This document shows, piece after piece, positions 1-9,770 of a DNA stretch of 64,000 nt. Each line of letters opens with the position of its first letter. Position 1 is the stretch's first letter. The stretch covers positions 33,796-97,795 of the forward strand of contig NZ_QCZH01000013.1 of the NCBI RefSeq assembly GCF_003097655.1, written 5' to 3'. The stretch comes from Flavobacterium laiguense. Its GTDB lineage: Bacteria; Bacteroidota; Bacteroidia; Flavobacteriales; Flavobacteriaceae. Both the position numbers and the translations under genes were made by a program. A model generated the notes under the pieces. The model was given only the letters and a program-made list of their open reading frames with translations. It ran no database searches and was not told where the DNA came from.

Positions 1-87
1 AAATCGTTTTACTTCTTTGAAGTTTAATGATGAATTTTAGTGTGTATTTATTAACCGAAACTTGCTTACTGAATACTAATAAACTGA

Positions 88-1566
88 TTACTGAACACTA
101 AAAGTTGTTCCTTCTTTTCCGTCTTTCAATTGAATGCCTAAAGCTATTAATTGGTCGCGAATTTGATCCGACAATGCAAAATTTTTATTGTCTCTGGCTT
201 GTTTACGCATGCCGATAAGCATATGAACCACACCTTCTAATTTTTCAGTATTGCCGTTTGTTTTTTCTTCTTCTAGTCCCAAAACATCAAATACAAAAGC
301 CTGCATTGTTTTTGTAAACAATTGTAAGTCGGCGGTGTTTAAAGTTTCTTTCTCGTCTTTTAATAAATTGATAAAACGAACACCTTCGAATAATTGTGCA
401 ATAAGAATTGGCGTATTGAAATCGTCGTTCATGGCATCATAACAAAATTGTTTCCAACTGGCGATGTCTAAAGTGCTGGTTGTGCTTGCTGATATCCCTT
501 TTAAGGAATCCATTGCTTCCATCAATCTTTTATACCCTTTTTCCGCAGCAATAATAGCTTCGTCAGAGAAATCAAGGATGCTTCTGTAATGTGCTTGTAA
601 CATGAAAAATCGTGCTACCGATGCCGAAAAAGCTTTGCTTAAAAAAGCGTTATCTCCTGTCAGAATCTCTCCTGGTAAAATATTATTTCCAGTAGACTTT
701 GCCATTTTTTTACCATTCAAAGTCAGCATGTTGGCATGCATCCAGTAATTTACGGGAGTGTGTCCTGTGCAAGCTTCGTTTTGTGCAATTTCACATTCAT
801 GGTGAGGGAATTTTAAATCCATTCCACCTCCGTGAATGTCAAAATGATTGCCTAAATATTTAGTACTCATCGCGGTACATTCTAAATGCCAACCCGGAAA
901 ACCATCGCTCCAAGGCGAAGGCCAACGCATGATGTGTTGCGGTTCGGCTTTTTTCCAAAGTGCAAAATCTTGTGGATTTCTTTTGTCTGATTGTCCGTCA
1001 AGATCGCGTGTATTAGCCAGCATATCTTCGATATTTCGACCGCTTAATATACCGTAATGATTGGTTTCGTTGAATTTAACCACATCGAAATAAACCGATC
1101 CATTGGCTTCGTAGCCAATTCCCTTATCAATAATGGTTTTTATAATTTCGATTTGCTCAATTATATGTCCCGTTGCAGTAGGTTCAATACTAGGTGGCAA
1201 AAAGTTAAAAGCATTCAGAATATCATGGAAATCGACCGTGTAGCGTTGCACCACTTCCATAGGTTCCAATTGTTCTAAACGCGCTTTTTTGGCAATTTTA
1301 TCTTCTCCTTCATCCACATCGTCCACAATATGGCCTACATCCGTAATATTTCGAACATAGCGCACTTTGTAATCCAAATGCAAGAAGTATCTAAAAATCA
1401 CATCAAATGACATAAAAGTTCTCACATTTCCTAGATGCACATTGCTGTAAACCGTTGGTCCACATACATACATCCCCACATTTCCTTCGTTGATAGGCGT
1501 AAATGTTTCTTTTTCTCCCGAAAGAGAATTGTATATTTTCAAGGTTTGTGTCTTGTATAATGGCAT
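88..1566 (-). CDS. cysS: Cysteine--tRNA ligase
   Basis: Cytoplasmic class I aminoacyl-tRNA synthetase that charges tRNA-Cys with cysteine using ATP. The 492-residue length is normal for the family. The N-terminal region contains [16 protein letters not shown], which holds a zinc-ligand cysteine and the HIGH-type signature (HLGN). The KMSKS-type loop appears as KKMAKSTGN near residue 290. The middle contains [10 protein letters not shown] and [15 protein letters not shown], both typical of CysRS, the second contributing zinc ligands. The start at 1566 begins [15 protein letters not shown], which agrees with Bacteroidetes CysRS. It is transcribed alone on the minus strand, upstream of a hairpin at 1626-1680 and folE. 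Identification is by recognised motifs and is secure. Confidence 0.98.
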   Translation of the reverse strand: MPLYKTQTLKIYNSLSGEKETFTPINEGNVGMYVCGPTVYSNVHLGNVRTFMSFDVIFRYFLHLDYKVRYVRNITDVGHIVDDVDEGEDKIAKKARLEQLEPMEVVQRYTVDFHDILNAFNFLPPSIEPTATGHIIEQIEIIKTIIDKGIGYEANGSVYFDVVKFNETNHYGILSGRNIEDMLANTRDLDGQSDKRNPQDFALWKKAEPQHIMRWPSPWSDGFPGWHLECTAMSTKYLGNHFDIHGGGMDLKFPHHECEIAQNEACTGHTPVNYWMHANMLTLNGKKMAKSTGNNILPGEILTGDNAFLSKAFSASVARFFMLQAHYRSILDFSDEAIIAAEKGYKRLMEAMDSLKGISASTTSTLDIASWKQFCYDAMNDDFNTPILIAQLFEGVRFINLLKDEKETLNTADLQLFTKTMQAFVFDVLGLEEEKTNGNTEKLEGVVHMLIGMRKQARDNKNFALSDQIRDQLIALGIQLKDGKEGTTFSVQ

Positions 1567-1625
1567 TTTTGTGTGATTAGAAAATGTGACAATTAATTAG
1601 TAAATTGTAGGTTTTGTATAAAAAA

Positions 1626-1680
1626 AACCATTAAAGAATTAAGAATTTAAGTTTTAATGTTGCTTAATTTCTTAATGGTT
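1626..1680. repeat. Intergenic long-hairpin repeat, copy 1
   Basis: The left arm AACCATTAAAGAATTAAG and the right arm CTTAATTTCTTAATGGTT are reverse complements with two mismatches, separated by about 19 bases. A closely related hairpin, with arms beginning AACCATTAAGAAATTAAG, occurs at 60441-60504 near the other end of the window, so this looks like a dispersed repeat family rather than a single terminator. On the minus strand it could also end the folE transcript before cysS. Confidence 0.6.
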
Positions 1681-1711
1681 AAATGTTTTGGAATTGATAT
1701 TTTGAAACAAA

Positions 1712-2383
1712 TTAAAATTTAGTATCTAATTTGATATAATCCAAAAACTCTCTTTTTGTTTGAGGGTCCTTGAATTTTCCGCCAAATTCTGAGGTTACCG
1801 TACTGCTTTCAATATCTTTAATTCCTCTTGAATTTACGCAAAGGTGTTTGGCATCAATTACACAAGCTACATCTTCAGTTCCAAGCGCTTGTTGTAATTC
1901 TTGAACAATTTGCATCGTTAAGCGTTCCTGTACTTGAGGCCTTTTGGCAAAATGATCTACAATACGATTCATTTTTGAAAGACCAATAACTCTTCCATTC
2001 GAAATATAAGCAACATGCGCTCTTCCGATTATGGGTAATAAATGATGTTCGCAGGTAGAGTAGAGAGTGATGTTTTTTTCAACTAGCATTTCTCCGTATT
2101 TGTAATTGTTCTCAAAAGTAGAGGCTTTTGGTTTTTTTATTGGATTCAATCCGCCAAAAATTTCTTTGACAAACATTTTGGCCACACGATTTGGTGTGCC
2201 TTTCATGCTATCATCTGTCAAATCCATTCCAAGTGTTAATAGAATATTTTCGACATCTTTTTTTATTTTTTCAATTTTCTCTTCATCTGTAATGTTAAAA
2301 GCATCCTCTCTTACAGGATTATTAGCATTTGTACTGATATGATTGTCTCCTATTTCGTTTTGAAATTCTTCGTTATTTATCAT
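1712..2383 (-). CDS. folE: GTP cyclohydrolase I
   Basis: Converts GTP to 7,8-dihydroneopterin triphosphate and formate, the first step of tetrahydrofolate (and possibly other pterin) synthesis in the cytoplasm. It is 223 residues, normal for the type IA enzyme with a variable N-terminal tail of about 40 residues. The zinc and active-site motif STCEHHLLP is present, with the second zinc cysteine in HLCVNSRGIKD. The segment GLSKMNRIVDHFAKRPQVQE is typical of the family. It lies alone between cysS and the aminotransferase. A terminator-like hairpin at 2519-2554 separates it from the upstream aminotransferase, so it probably has its own promoter. Confidence 0.97.
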   Translation of the reverse strand: MINNEEFQNEIGDNHISTNANNPVREDAFNITDEEKIEKIKKDVENILLTLGMDLTDDSMKGTPNRVAKMFVKEIFGGLNPIKKPKASTFENNYKYGEMLVEKNITLYSTCEHHLLPIIGRAHVAYISNGRVIGLSKMNRIVDHFAKRPQVQERLTMQIVQELQQALGTEDVACVIDAKHLCVNSRGIKDIESSTVTSEFGGKFKDPQTKREFLDYIKLDTKF

Positions 2384-2518
2384 TAAAAGGTACTATTTTT
2401 ATGGGTGTCTATTTTTAAGGGGTAAAGATAATTAATAAAAAGGAAACATTTTCTATCGTTTCTGCTTTTAATTATATCTAAAATTTATCTTAGGATTGTT
2501 TGTGTTGATGCAAAAAAT

Positions 2519-2554
2519 AAAAAGGCAATATCATTTTAGTGTTATTGCCTTTTT
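2519..2554 (-). terminator. Intrinsic terminator after the aminotransferase gene
   Basis: Inverted repeat AAAAAGGCAATA / TATTGCCTTTTT with an 11-12 base loop. It is followed by T-rich sequence on the minus strand, 27 bases after the stop of the aminotransferase gene at 2581. Confidence 0.8.
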
Positions 2555-2580
2555 AATCTATAGGAATCCAGTAATTGTTT

Positions 2581-3801
2581 TTATGTACAAAGCAAAGTGC
2601 TTTTTTGTTTGGAATTGTAAATACTTAACCCTTTTTTTAAAATCTGAACCGCACTAATCAAGTCTTCTTTTTTTAATACATAAGCAATACGAATCTGGTT
2701 TAATCCCACTCCTGGAGTGGAGTAAAATCCCGCTGCTGGTGCCACCATAACCGTTTCACCATTCAATTCGTATTTTTCTAATAACCATTGGGCAAAATCA
2801 TCTGCATTGTCAATAGGAAGTTGTGCAATGCAATAAAAAGCAGCTTTCGGAGTCTTTACGATTACGCCTTCTATTTTATTCAATTCGCTAATTAAAATAT
2901 CTCTTCGTTCTTTGTATTCAACTATTACTTCGTCAAAATAACTTTGAGGTGTGTCAATTGCAGCTTCGCAAGCAATTTGTTCGATTGTTGGTGGGCATAA
3001 ACGAGCTTGTGCAAATTTCATTGCGGCAGCAATAACTTCTCTATTTTTAGTTACCATACAACCAATACGTGCGCCACACATACTATATCTTTTAGAAACC
3101 GAATCAATCATGATTACATTTTGTTCGATTCCTTTTAGGTTCATCACAGAAAAGTGAAGGTCTCTTTCGTCATATATGAATTCACGATACACTTCGTCTG
3201 CGATTAAAAACAAATCATGTTTTTTAACCAATTCTCCCAGTTGTTTAATTTCAGATTCTGAATATAAATATCCTGTTGGATTATTTGGATTACAAATTAA
3301 GATAGCTTTTGTTTTTGGGGTAATTGCTTTTTCAAATTCTTCAATTGTTGGCAATGTAAATCCACTTTCAATAGTGGAAATTACAGGTACAACTTTTGCA
3401 CTTGATTCTTCTGAAAAAGCACTGTAATTGGCGTAAAAAGGTTCAGGAATAATGACTTCATCTCCCGGGTCCATGATGCTTCCAAGAGCAAACAAAAGTG
3501 CTTCAGAACCACCTGTAGTTATCATTATATCTTCGTAACCTACTTTTACATCTTGTTTGGTGTAAAATTGGGCTAGTTTTTTTCGGTAACTTTCATATCC
3601 CTCAGAAGGGCCATACTCGATGATAGTTAAATCAATATTTTTTATCGCTTTGATTGCAATTTCGGGGCTTTTTATATCGGGTTGTCCAATGTTTAGATGA
3701 TAAACCTTATGTCCCTTTTTTTTAGCCATGTCGGCATAAGGAGCCAATTTTCTGATTGGCGATTCCGGCATTCTTCGACCTCTGATTGAAATTTCAGGCA
3801 T
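2581..3801 (-). CDS. Class I pyridoxal-phosphate aminotransferase
   Basis: Fold-type I aminotransferase of the aspartate aminotransferase family, about 406 residues from the chosen start. Visible features are the NIGQPDI substrate segment, TTGGSEALLFALG for cofactor phosphate contact, NPNNPTGYLYSESE, ADEVYREFIYD, and the PLP-lysine context DSVSKRYSMCGARIG. The frame is open to an ATG at 3858, but family similarity starts at MPEISIRGRRMPESPIRKL, so I place the start at 3801; the extra 19 residues look like leader DNA. Substrate cannot be read from sequence: aspartate, aromatic or branched-chain transamination are all possible. It precedes folE on the same strand but is separated from it by a terminator. 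Confidence 0.9.
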   Translation of the reverse strand: MPEISIRGRRMPESPIRKLAPYADMAKKKGHKVYHLNIGQPDIKSPEIAIKAIKNIDLTIIEYGPSEGYESYRKKLAQFYTKQDVKVGYEDIMITTGGSEALLFALGSIMDPGDEVIIPEPFYANYSAFSEESSAKVVPVISTIESGFTLPTIEEFEKAITPKTKAILICNPNNPTGYLYSESEIKQLGELVKKHDLFLIADEVYREFIYDERDLHFSVMNLKGIEQNVIMIDSVSKRYSMCGARIGCMVTKNREVIAAAMKFAQARLCPPTIEQIACEAAIDTPQSYFDEVIVEYKERRDILISELNKIEGVIVKTPKAAFYCIAQLPIDNADDFAQWLLEKYELNGETVMVAPAAGFYSTPGVGLNQIRIAYVLKKEDLISAVQILKKGLSIYNSKQKSTLLCT

Positions 3802-3927
3802 GATTGTAAAATTTGAAGTGCAAATTTGCAATTTATTTTTCAAATTAGCGGCAAGCATTGTGCCTATTTTGTTGTTTTTGTTATATTATTATTGTATAAT
3901 TGATTAAATTTATAGAAACGAATTTAA

Positions 3928-5259
3928 ATGAAAAAAATCGGCCTAATATTATTGATTTTAATAATAATGACACCTGTTTTTGCGCAGGATGATTTTGTTT
4001 TTGATAAGGGTATAGATAAAATAAGCATACCAATTAAAATAATTAACAATTTGGTTTTTATTCCTATAAAAGTCAATGGAGTAGAGCTTAATTTTCTGCT
4101 CGATACAGGTGTTGAGGAAATTATTCTTTTCAGTTTAGAAGATAATACTACTATCAAATTTTATAATTCAGAGAAAATAAACTTAAGAGGTTTGGGAAGT
4201 AAAGAGTCTATAGAAGGATTAAAAACCACAAATAATATTCTTGAAATTAACGGTTTGAAGTCGAAGAATCAGCTTATTTATGTTATTCTTGATGAGAGTT
4301 TTAATTTATCGTCTCAAATTGGAATCCCTGTTAATGGAATTATCGGATACCAGTTTTTTAAAGACCATTTAGTGAGTATAAATTATGCGAAAAAAAAACT
4401 GATGGTTTCTAAGAATAATGATGCAAATATCAATAAAATACGCAAGACGTATAATGAGATTCCAATTACTATTGAAAAGAATAAACCATATTTGTCAGCA
4501 AATGTTTTTATAGATGAAAAAAATGTGTTTGTGAAGTTGTTAATTGATAATGGGAATAGTGATTCAGTTTGGCTTTTTCAAAATTTATCGGATGATATAA
4601 ATGTTCCTTCAAGAAATTTCGATGACTTTTTGGGTAAGGGATTTAGCGGGGACATAGGAGGAAAAAGAGCAAGAATTAAAGGTTTTTCTTTCGATAAATA
4701 TAGCTTTCCATTGCCAATTGTTGCTTTTCCTGATTCTAGTTCCATAAAAAGTGTTCGCATGGTTGATAATCGGCTTGGTTCTGTAGGAGGTGGAATTTTA
4801 AAGCGATTCTCGGTTGTTTTTGATTATAAAAATGCGAAATTGTATTTAAGGAAGAATTCTGATTTTAATGAGCCATTCACCTATAATAAGAGTGGTTTAG
4901 AGATACAGCATCATGGGTTGCAATGGGTGCAGGAAACGGTAAAATTAGAAACAATTCCTATTTCTGGTGGGACTACTTTTGATTCAAATAGAGAAAAGGT
5001 AAAGGATAACTTTAAATATAAATTTAATTTAAAACCCATTTATGAAATTTCAAATGTTAGAAAAAATTCACCTGCAGAACAATGTGGTTTAAAAGTTGGA
5101 GATGTTATTGTTTCGATTAATAGATCAGCTGTTTATACTTATTCTTTGCAAAAAATAAATGAAATGTTTAGATTCGAAGACGACAAATGGATCAATTTTG
5201 AAATAGAAAGAAACGGTCAAGTAATGAAATTTAAGTTTCAATTGTTGGATATTTTGTAA
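3928..5259 (+). CDS. Exported retropepsin-like aspartyl protease with PDZ domain
   Basis: This 443-residue protein begins with a signal peptide (MKKIGLILLILIIMTPVFAQ, cleavage probably after the final Ala-Gln). Two retropepsin-like halves follow. The first has the active-site triad in LLDTGVEEI near residue 60; the second has LIDNGNSDSVW near residue 200, where the usual DTG or DSG is DNG. A PDZ domain occupies roughly residues 355-440 (the segment SPAEQCGLKVGDVIVSINRS is its ligand groove). This matches the Bacteroidetes family of aspartyl protease plus PDZ proteins, whose substrates are unknown. The second half may be catalytically weakened. It converges on the DUF1573 gene with a shared terminator between them. 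Confidence 0.85.
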   Translation: MKKIGLILLILIIMTPVFAQDDFVFDKGIDKISIPIKIINNLVFIPIKVNGVELNFLLDTGVEEIILFSLEDNTTIKFYNSEKINLRGLGSKESIEGLKTTNNILEINGLKSKNQLIYVILDESFNLSSQIGIPVNGIIGYQFFKDHLVSINYAKKKLMVSKNNDANINKIRKTYNEIPITIEKNKPYLSANVFIDEKNVFVKLLIDNGNSDSVWLFQNLSDDINVPSRNFDDFLGKGFSGDIGGKRARIKGFSFDKYSFPLPIVAFPDSSSIKSVRMVDNRLGSVGGGILKRFSVVFDYKNAKLYLRKNSDFNEPFTYNKSGLEIQHHGLQWVQETVKLETIPISGGTTFDSNREKVKDNFKYKFNLKPIYEISNVRKNSPAEQCGLKVGDVIVSINRSAVYTYSLQKINEMFRFEDDKWINFEIERNGQVMKFKFQLLDIL

Positions 5260-5297
5260 AAAAATCGCTATTTTGAATTTGTCAATTAGCGGTTTTT
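5260..5297. terminator. Bidirectional terminator between convergent genes
   Basis: Stem AAAAATCGCTA / TAGCGGTTTTT with A-rich and T-rich flanks. It sits directly after the stop of the protease gene and about 20 bases before the DUF1573 stop, so it can serve both convergent transcripts. Confidence 0.75.
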
Positions 5298-5316
5298 CTC
5301 TAGAATGAATTTGTTT

Positions 5317-5706
5317 TTAATTAGAAATGACTTCTCCTTTAATTTTTAACGGTACTCGGCCTTCTTCGTAGTTCGTTGCATTCGTTTCAACTGTTATTGT
5401 TTTTCGTATTGGGCCAGGAACCATATTGTATTTTATTTCAATTCGATCGGATTTTCCGGGTAAAATAGGTTGGCTTGGTTTATAAGTTACCGTACAACTG
5501 GCTGTAGATTGAATGGCCATAATGGTTAATGGAGCGTTTCCGGTATTGGTAAATGTAAATTCCCGAATCCCATTGTCACTGTGTTTGTATATTTTTCCGT
5601 AATCTATAGTGTTCTCTGCCTGATGAAATTCAATTTTTGAGCCACTTTGAGCAAAGCCAATGCTGCTAGTCATTAGCATTACGATAAAAGTTGCAATTCT
5701 TTTCAT
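5317..5706 (-). CDS. Exported DUF1573 domain protein
   Basis: Small exported protein of 129 residues. Residues 1-19 (MKRIATFIVMLMTSSIGFAQ) form a signal peptide. The rest is a single Ig-like beta-sandwich of the DUF1573 family, recognised by REFTFTNTGNAPLTI, the conserved cysteine in STASCTVTYKP, and GPIRKTITVETNA. DUF1573 proteins are abundant in Bacteroidetes, related to ASPM/SPD-2/Hydin-like Ig folds, and have no firmly assigned role. The gene stands alone and converges on the PDZ protease. Function is unknown; the periplasmic location is inferred from the signal peptide. Confidence 0.88.
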   Translation of the reverse strand: MKRIATFIVMLMTSSIGFAQSGSKIEFHQAENTIDYGKIYKHSDNGIREFTFTNTGNAPLTIMAIQSTASCTVTYKPSQPILPGKSDRIEIKYNMVPGPIRKTITVETNATNYEEGRVPLKIKGEVISN

Positions 5707-5795
5707 TTTGATGTTTTTTAGTAGGTTAGTAAATATACCAACTTTTAATTAATGCACAATTTATTATTTCCCTTTTTATACTGTGCTTAATTATT

Positions 5796-5803
5796 TACTT
5801 TTG
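5796..5803 (+). promoter_or_regulatory. Probable -7 element of the valS promoter
   Basis: TACTTTTG matches the Bacteroidetes -7 consensus TAnnTTTG and lies 63 bases before the valS ATG. A TTG-type -33 element at the expected distance is not clear (the region is T-rich), so this is a moderate call. Confidence 0.45.
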
Positions 5804-5866
5804 TCCTTTATATGAATAGCAAAAATCAAACCAAAGTATAATTTTGGTTTTAACAGTTACTTTTTT

Positions 5867-8500
5867 ATGACAATTCCCGCACAATTTGATGCTAAAACTA
5901 TCGAGAATAAATGGTATGACTATTGGATGAAAAATAATTATTTTCATTCGGAACCAGACCATAGAACGCCTTATTCCATTGTAATACCTCCACCCAATGT
6001 AACTGGAGTCTTGCACATGGGACACATGCTTAACAATACAATTCAAGATGTTTTGATTCGAAGAGCACGTCTCAAAGGTTTCAACGCTTGTTGGGTGCCT
6101 GGTACGGATCACGCATCTATAGCCACTGAAGCTAAAGTAGTAGCCAAATTGAAAGCCGAAGGAATCAATAAAAATGACTTAACGCGTGAAGAGTTTTTGA
6201 AGCACGCTTGGGAATGGACGGATAAATATGGTGGGGTAATTCTTGATCAATTGAAACAATTGGGTTGTTCTTGTGATTGGGAACGCACTAAGTTTACTAT
6301 GGATCCGGATATGTCGGCATCTGTAATTCGATCTTTTGTGGACTTATACAACAAAGGATTGATTTATCGTGGTTACCGAATGGTAAACTGGGATCCCGAA
6401 GCCAAAACAACTTTGTCTGACGAAGAAGTGATCTATGAAGAACAACAAGGGAAATTGTATTTCCTAAAATATAAAATTGAAGGATCTGAAGATTTCCTTA
6501 CAGTAGCGACAACACGTCCTGAAACTATTTTTGGGGATACAGCTATTTGTATCAATCCAAATGATGAACGTTTTACCCATTTGAAAGAAAAAAATGCCAT
6601 TGTTCCTATTTGCGGAAGAGTGATTCCTATTATCGAAGATGAATATGTAGATATCGAATTTGGAACGGGATGTTTGAAAGTGACACCTGCCCACGATATG
6701 AATGATAAAACATTAGGAGAGAAACACAACCTTGAAATTATTGATATTTTTAATGAAGATGCAACGCTGAATAGCTTCGGATTGCATTATCAAGGGAAAG
6801 ACCGTTTTGTGGTTCGTGCCGAGATTACTCAAGAATTAGAAAACAGTGGTGCTTTGGCAAAAACCGAAACGCATCTTAATAAAGTTGGAACTTCCGAAAG
6901 AACCAAAGCGGTAATTGAACCTCGTTTATCTGACCAATGGTTCTTAAAAATGGAAGATTTAGTAAAACCAGCGATACAATCGGTTTTGGTTGATGGCGAT
7001 GTGAAATTGCACCCAGCTCGTTTTAATAATACTTATGCGCATTGGTTAAATAATATCCGTGATTGGAATATCTCTCGTCAATTGTGGTGGGGACAACAAA
7101 TTCCGGCCTATTTCTACGGAGACGGGAAAGAGGATTTTGTGGTTGCCGAAACTATTGAAGAAGCTTTGGTTTTAGCGCAACAAACAACAAACAACAAACA
7201 ATTAACCATAAACGATTTAAAACAAGACGTTGATGCTCTTGATACTTGGTTTTCTTCTTGGTTGTGGCCAATGTCGGTTTTTGGAGGAATTATGGATCCA
7301 GAAAGTGAAGATTTTAAATACTATTACCCAACGAATGATTTAGTAACGGGGCCGGATATTTTATTTTTCTGGGTAGCGAGAATGATTATCGCGGGTTACG
7401 AATATACAGGGAAAAAACCTTTTACGAATGTGTATTTAACCGGATTGGTTCGTGACAAGCAACGTAGAAAAATGTCTAAATCTTTGGGAAATTCTCCGGA
7501 GCCATTAGAATTAATTGAAAAGTTTGGTGCAGATGGTGTTCGTGTAGGACTGCTTTTGAGTGCTTCTGCCGGAAACGATATTATGTTCGACGAAGAATTA
7601 TGCAACCAAGGAAAAGCATTTTCTAACAAAATATGGAATGCCTTCAAATTGATTAAAGGATGGGAAGTATCGGATTCGATTCCACAACCGGAATCTTCTA
7701 AAGTTGCAATCGAATGGTATGAAGCTAAATTGCAACAAACCCTTTTGGAAATTGAAGATAATTTTGAAAAATACAGAATTTCTGATGCTTTAATGGGAAT
7801 CTACAAATTAGTTTGGGATGATTTCTGTTCTTGGTTCTTGGAAATGATCAAACCAGCGTACCAACAGCCGATTGACAGCGTAACTTTTGCGAAAGCGATA
7901 GAAATGTTGGAAAACAATATGAAATTATTGCACCCATTTATGCCTTTCTTGACTGAGGAAATTTGGCAAATATTGAAAGAAAGAACTACAGAAGAAGCAT
8001 TGATTGTTTCGACTTGGCCAGAAATAAAACCTTTCAACGCGCAATTAATTGTAGATTTTGAAAGTACGATTGAGGTGATTTCAGGAATTAGAACGATTCG
8101 TAAAGACAAGAACATTCCGTTTAAAGATACTATCGAATTGAAAGTGGTGAACAACGACAAAGCTTCTACTTATTTTGATTCGGTTGTGACCAAATTAGGA
8201 AATATCACTTCGTTAGAATACGTTTCGGATAAAGTGGATGGGGCGTTGTCCTTTAGAGTAAAATCGAACGAATATTTTATTCCAATAAATGGAAACATTG
8301 ATGTGGAAGCTGAAATTGCAAAATTAACCGCCGAGTTAATTTATACGCAAGGATTCTTGAAATCGGTTCAAAACAAACTTTCGAATGAGAAATTTGTTGC
8401 TGGTGCGCCAGAGAAAGTTTTGGCAAACGAAAGACAAAAAGAAGCCGACGCACTTTCTAAAATTGCTACGATTGAGCAGAGTTTAGTGAGTTTGAAATAA
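5867..8500 (+). CDS. valS: Valine--tRNA ligase
   Basis: Class I synthetase that charges tRNA-Val; 877 residues, normal length. The HIGH-type motif is in PPNVTGVLHMGHMLNNT and the KMSKS loop is in KQRRKMSKSLGNSPEP. The inserted editing domain (roughly residues 190-330) shows TVATTRPETIFGDTAICI and GTGCLKVTPAHDMND, the threonine-rich site that removes mischarged threonine. The C-terminal ~65 residues (EIAKLTAELIYTQGFLKSVQ onward) form the tRNA-binding coiled-coil arm found in ValRS. The start at 5867 gives MTIPAQFDAKTIENKWYDYW, the expected N-terminus. The gene is monocistronic, followed by two hairpins. Confidence 0.98.
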   Translation: MTIPAQFDAKTIENKWYDYWMKNNYFHSEPDHRTPYSIVIPPPNVTGVLHMGHMLNNTIQDVLIRRARLKGFNACWVPGTDHASIATEAKVVAKLKAEGINKNDLTREEFLKHAWEWTDKYGGVILDQLKQLGCSCDWERTKFTMDPDMSASVIRSFVDLYNKGLIYRGYRMVNWDPEAKTTLSDEEVIYEEQQGKLYFLKYKIEGSEDFLTVATTRPETIFGDTAICINPNDERFTHLKEKNAIVPICGRVIPIIEDEYVDIEFGTGCLKVTPAHDMNDKTLGEKHNLEIIDIFNEDATLNSFGLHYQGKDRFVVRAEITQELENSGALAKTETHLNKVGTSERTKAVIEPRLSDQWFLKMEDLVKPAIQSVLVDGDVKLHPARFNNTYAHWLNNIRDWNISRQLWWGQQIPAYFYGDGKEDFVVAETIEEALVLAQQTTNNKQLTINDLKQDVDALDTWFSSWLWPMSVFGGIMDPESEDFKYYYPTNDLVTGPDILFFWVARMIIAGYEYTGKKPFTNVYLTGLVRDKQRRKMSKSLGNSPEPLELIEKFGADGVRVGLLLSASAGNDIMFDEELCNQGKAFSNKIWNAFKLIKGWEVSDSIPQPESSKVAIEWYEAKLQQTLLEIEDNFEKYRISDALMGIYKLVWDDFCSWFLEMIKPAYQQPIDSVTFAKAIEMLENNMKLLHPFMPFLTEEIWQILKERTTEEALIVSTWPEIKPFNAQLIVDFESTIEVISGIRTIRKDKNIPFKDTIELKVVNNDKASTYFDSVVTKLGNITSLEYVSDKVDGALSFRVKSNEYFIPINGNIDVEAEIAKLTAELIYTQGFLKSVQNKLSNEKFVAGAPEKVLANERQKEADALSKIATIEQSLVSLK

Positions 8501-8524
8501 TTTTTTTGCTTTTTGATATTAGAC

Positions 8525-8549
8525 CCGACAGGTTTTTAAAACCTGTCGG
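8525..8549. terminator. Perfect hairpin after valS
   Basis: A perfect 12-base palindrome around one base (arm CCGACAGGTTTT), followed by a short T-rich tract on the plus strand. It sits 24 bases after the valS stop. The wording resembles dispersed hairpin repeats of flavobacteria, so it may be both a repeat and a terminator. Confidence 0.6.
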
Positions 8550-8600
8550 ATTTATTTTTGAGACTAAGCAGTGTTTGGTTTTATGGTTGATTATAAAATA

Positions 8601-8650
8601 AAAAATCCCAATTCTGATTCCGAAAGTATCGGTACAGAATTGGGATTTTT
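8601..8650. terminator. Bidirectional terminator between valS and the signalling operon
   Basis: A 16-base stem, AAAAATCCCAATTCTG / CAGAATTGGGATTTTT, with an 18-base loop. It has A-tract and T-tract on opposite sides, so it can end valS on the plus strand and the minus-strand kinase operon whose last stop is at 8673. Confidence 0.8.
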
Positions 8651-8672
8651 ATTTTTCGGAAAATTATTTCAA

Positions 8673-9770
8673 TTAATAGTCTTCAACAACCAGATCGGTT
8701 ATTAAGAATTCGCTGCCGGAGTTCGGGATGTTGTTTATTTGGATATTCACATCATTTCGCTCAATCAATTTTTTTACTAAGCCCAAGCCAATTCCCGTAC
8801 TGCTCTCGCCTCTGGATTTATTGCCTAAGGTCTGAAACATTTCGAATACCTTTTGATGGTATTTTTCATCAATGCCCGGACCATTGTCCTTAACAGACAA
8901 AGAGCGTTCTGTGGTATTAAACTCAATAATAATTTCTATGATCTCTTTGTCATTGTATTTTATGGCATTTGACACTAAATTTGACAGTATTTGGTGAATG
9001 GCTGGAGGCTGAAATAAAATGGTTTTATCCAAATTTACTTTTTCAATTTGAACGTTGCCCAACGGGTTTATGAGCTTGATTACCTTCTCAACAACAGCCA
9101 ATAAATTGACATTTTCCTTTCCTTCATTATTTTGGACACACTTGGTGTAATGAAGCAAATCTTCTATTAGATTAGACATAATAGCCGTAGAGGTTTTAAC
9201 CATCTCAAACATTTCAGCAGAATCCCCTTTAAGATTCAAAAGGTGATCTTCTTCAATTATTCCCAAAAGAATTTTGATATTTCCTAAAGGAGCTTTCAAA
9301 TCATGTGCTAAAATGCTGCCAAACTGTTCTAATTCTGCGTTCTTTTCATGAAGTTTATTGTTTAATGATTTCAACTCTTGGTCGTAATCCCAAATTCGTA
9401 AAAAAGAATCCACTTTTTTGCGGGTTACCTCAGTAATTAAAGGTTTGAATAAAAAATCAATTGCTCCTAAGTCATACGCTTTATTCATATATTTTGGTTC
9501 ATCGCTTATGGCAGTTACAAAAATGGTAGGAATAAAGGCCGTATCGGGATGATTTTTTACGATTTCCACAAATTCATATCCATCCATCTCTGGCATTTGA
9601 ACATCAACAAGAATCAAGGATATTTTTTCTTTCAATAAAATTTGCAAGGCTTCCATCCCGGACAAACAGGTAATTATTTTTCTATCGGGATGCTCTAAAA
9701 TACTTTTTAGGGCTATTAAATTTTGAGGCAAGTCATCTACGAGTAATACGGTATGTTTCTTAATAGCCAT
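8673..9770 (-). CDS. Receiver domain-histidine kinase hybrid
   Basis: Cytoplasmic 365-residue signalling protein. A CheY-like receiver domain (residues ~6-125) has the acidic pocket VDD and phospho-acceptor Asp56 in LILVDVQMPEMDGYE. A short coiled coil leads into a histidine kinase core with His156 in SILAHDLKAPLG, an N-box near residue 250 (QILSNLVSNAIKYND) and the G-boxes DNGPGID and GIGLGLVKK. There is no membrane segment, so the input is presumably phosphotransfer to its own receiver, perhaps from the triple-receiver kinase encoded at the head of the same operon. Its start overlaps the end of the CheB gene by 11 bases, showing translational coupling. It is the last gene of the operon. Confidence 0.9.
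   Translation of the reverse strand: MAIKKHTVLLVDDLPQNLIALKSILEHPDRKIITCLSGMEALQILLKEKISLILVDVQMPEMDGYEFVEIVKNHPDTAFIPTIFVTAISDEPKYMNKAYDLGAIDFLFKPLITEVTRKKVDSFLRIWDYDQELKSLNNKLHEKNAELEQFGSILAHDLKAPLGNIKILLGIIEEDHLLNLKGDSAEMFEMVKTSTAIMSNLIEDLLHYTKCVQNNEGKENVNLLAVVEKVIKLINPLGNVQIEKVNLDKTILFQPPAIHQILSNLVSNAIKYNDKEIIEIIIEFNTTERSLSVKDNGPGIDEKYHQKVFEMFQTLGNKSRGESSTGIGLGLVKKLIERNDVNIQINNIPNSGSEFLITDLVVEDY

Noticed and set aside
1..87. Sequence before cysS stop
   Set aside because: AT-rich intergenic DNA with no clear terminator, promoter or gene.
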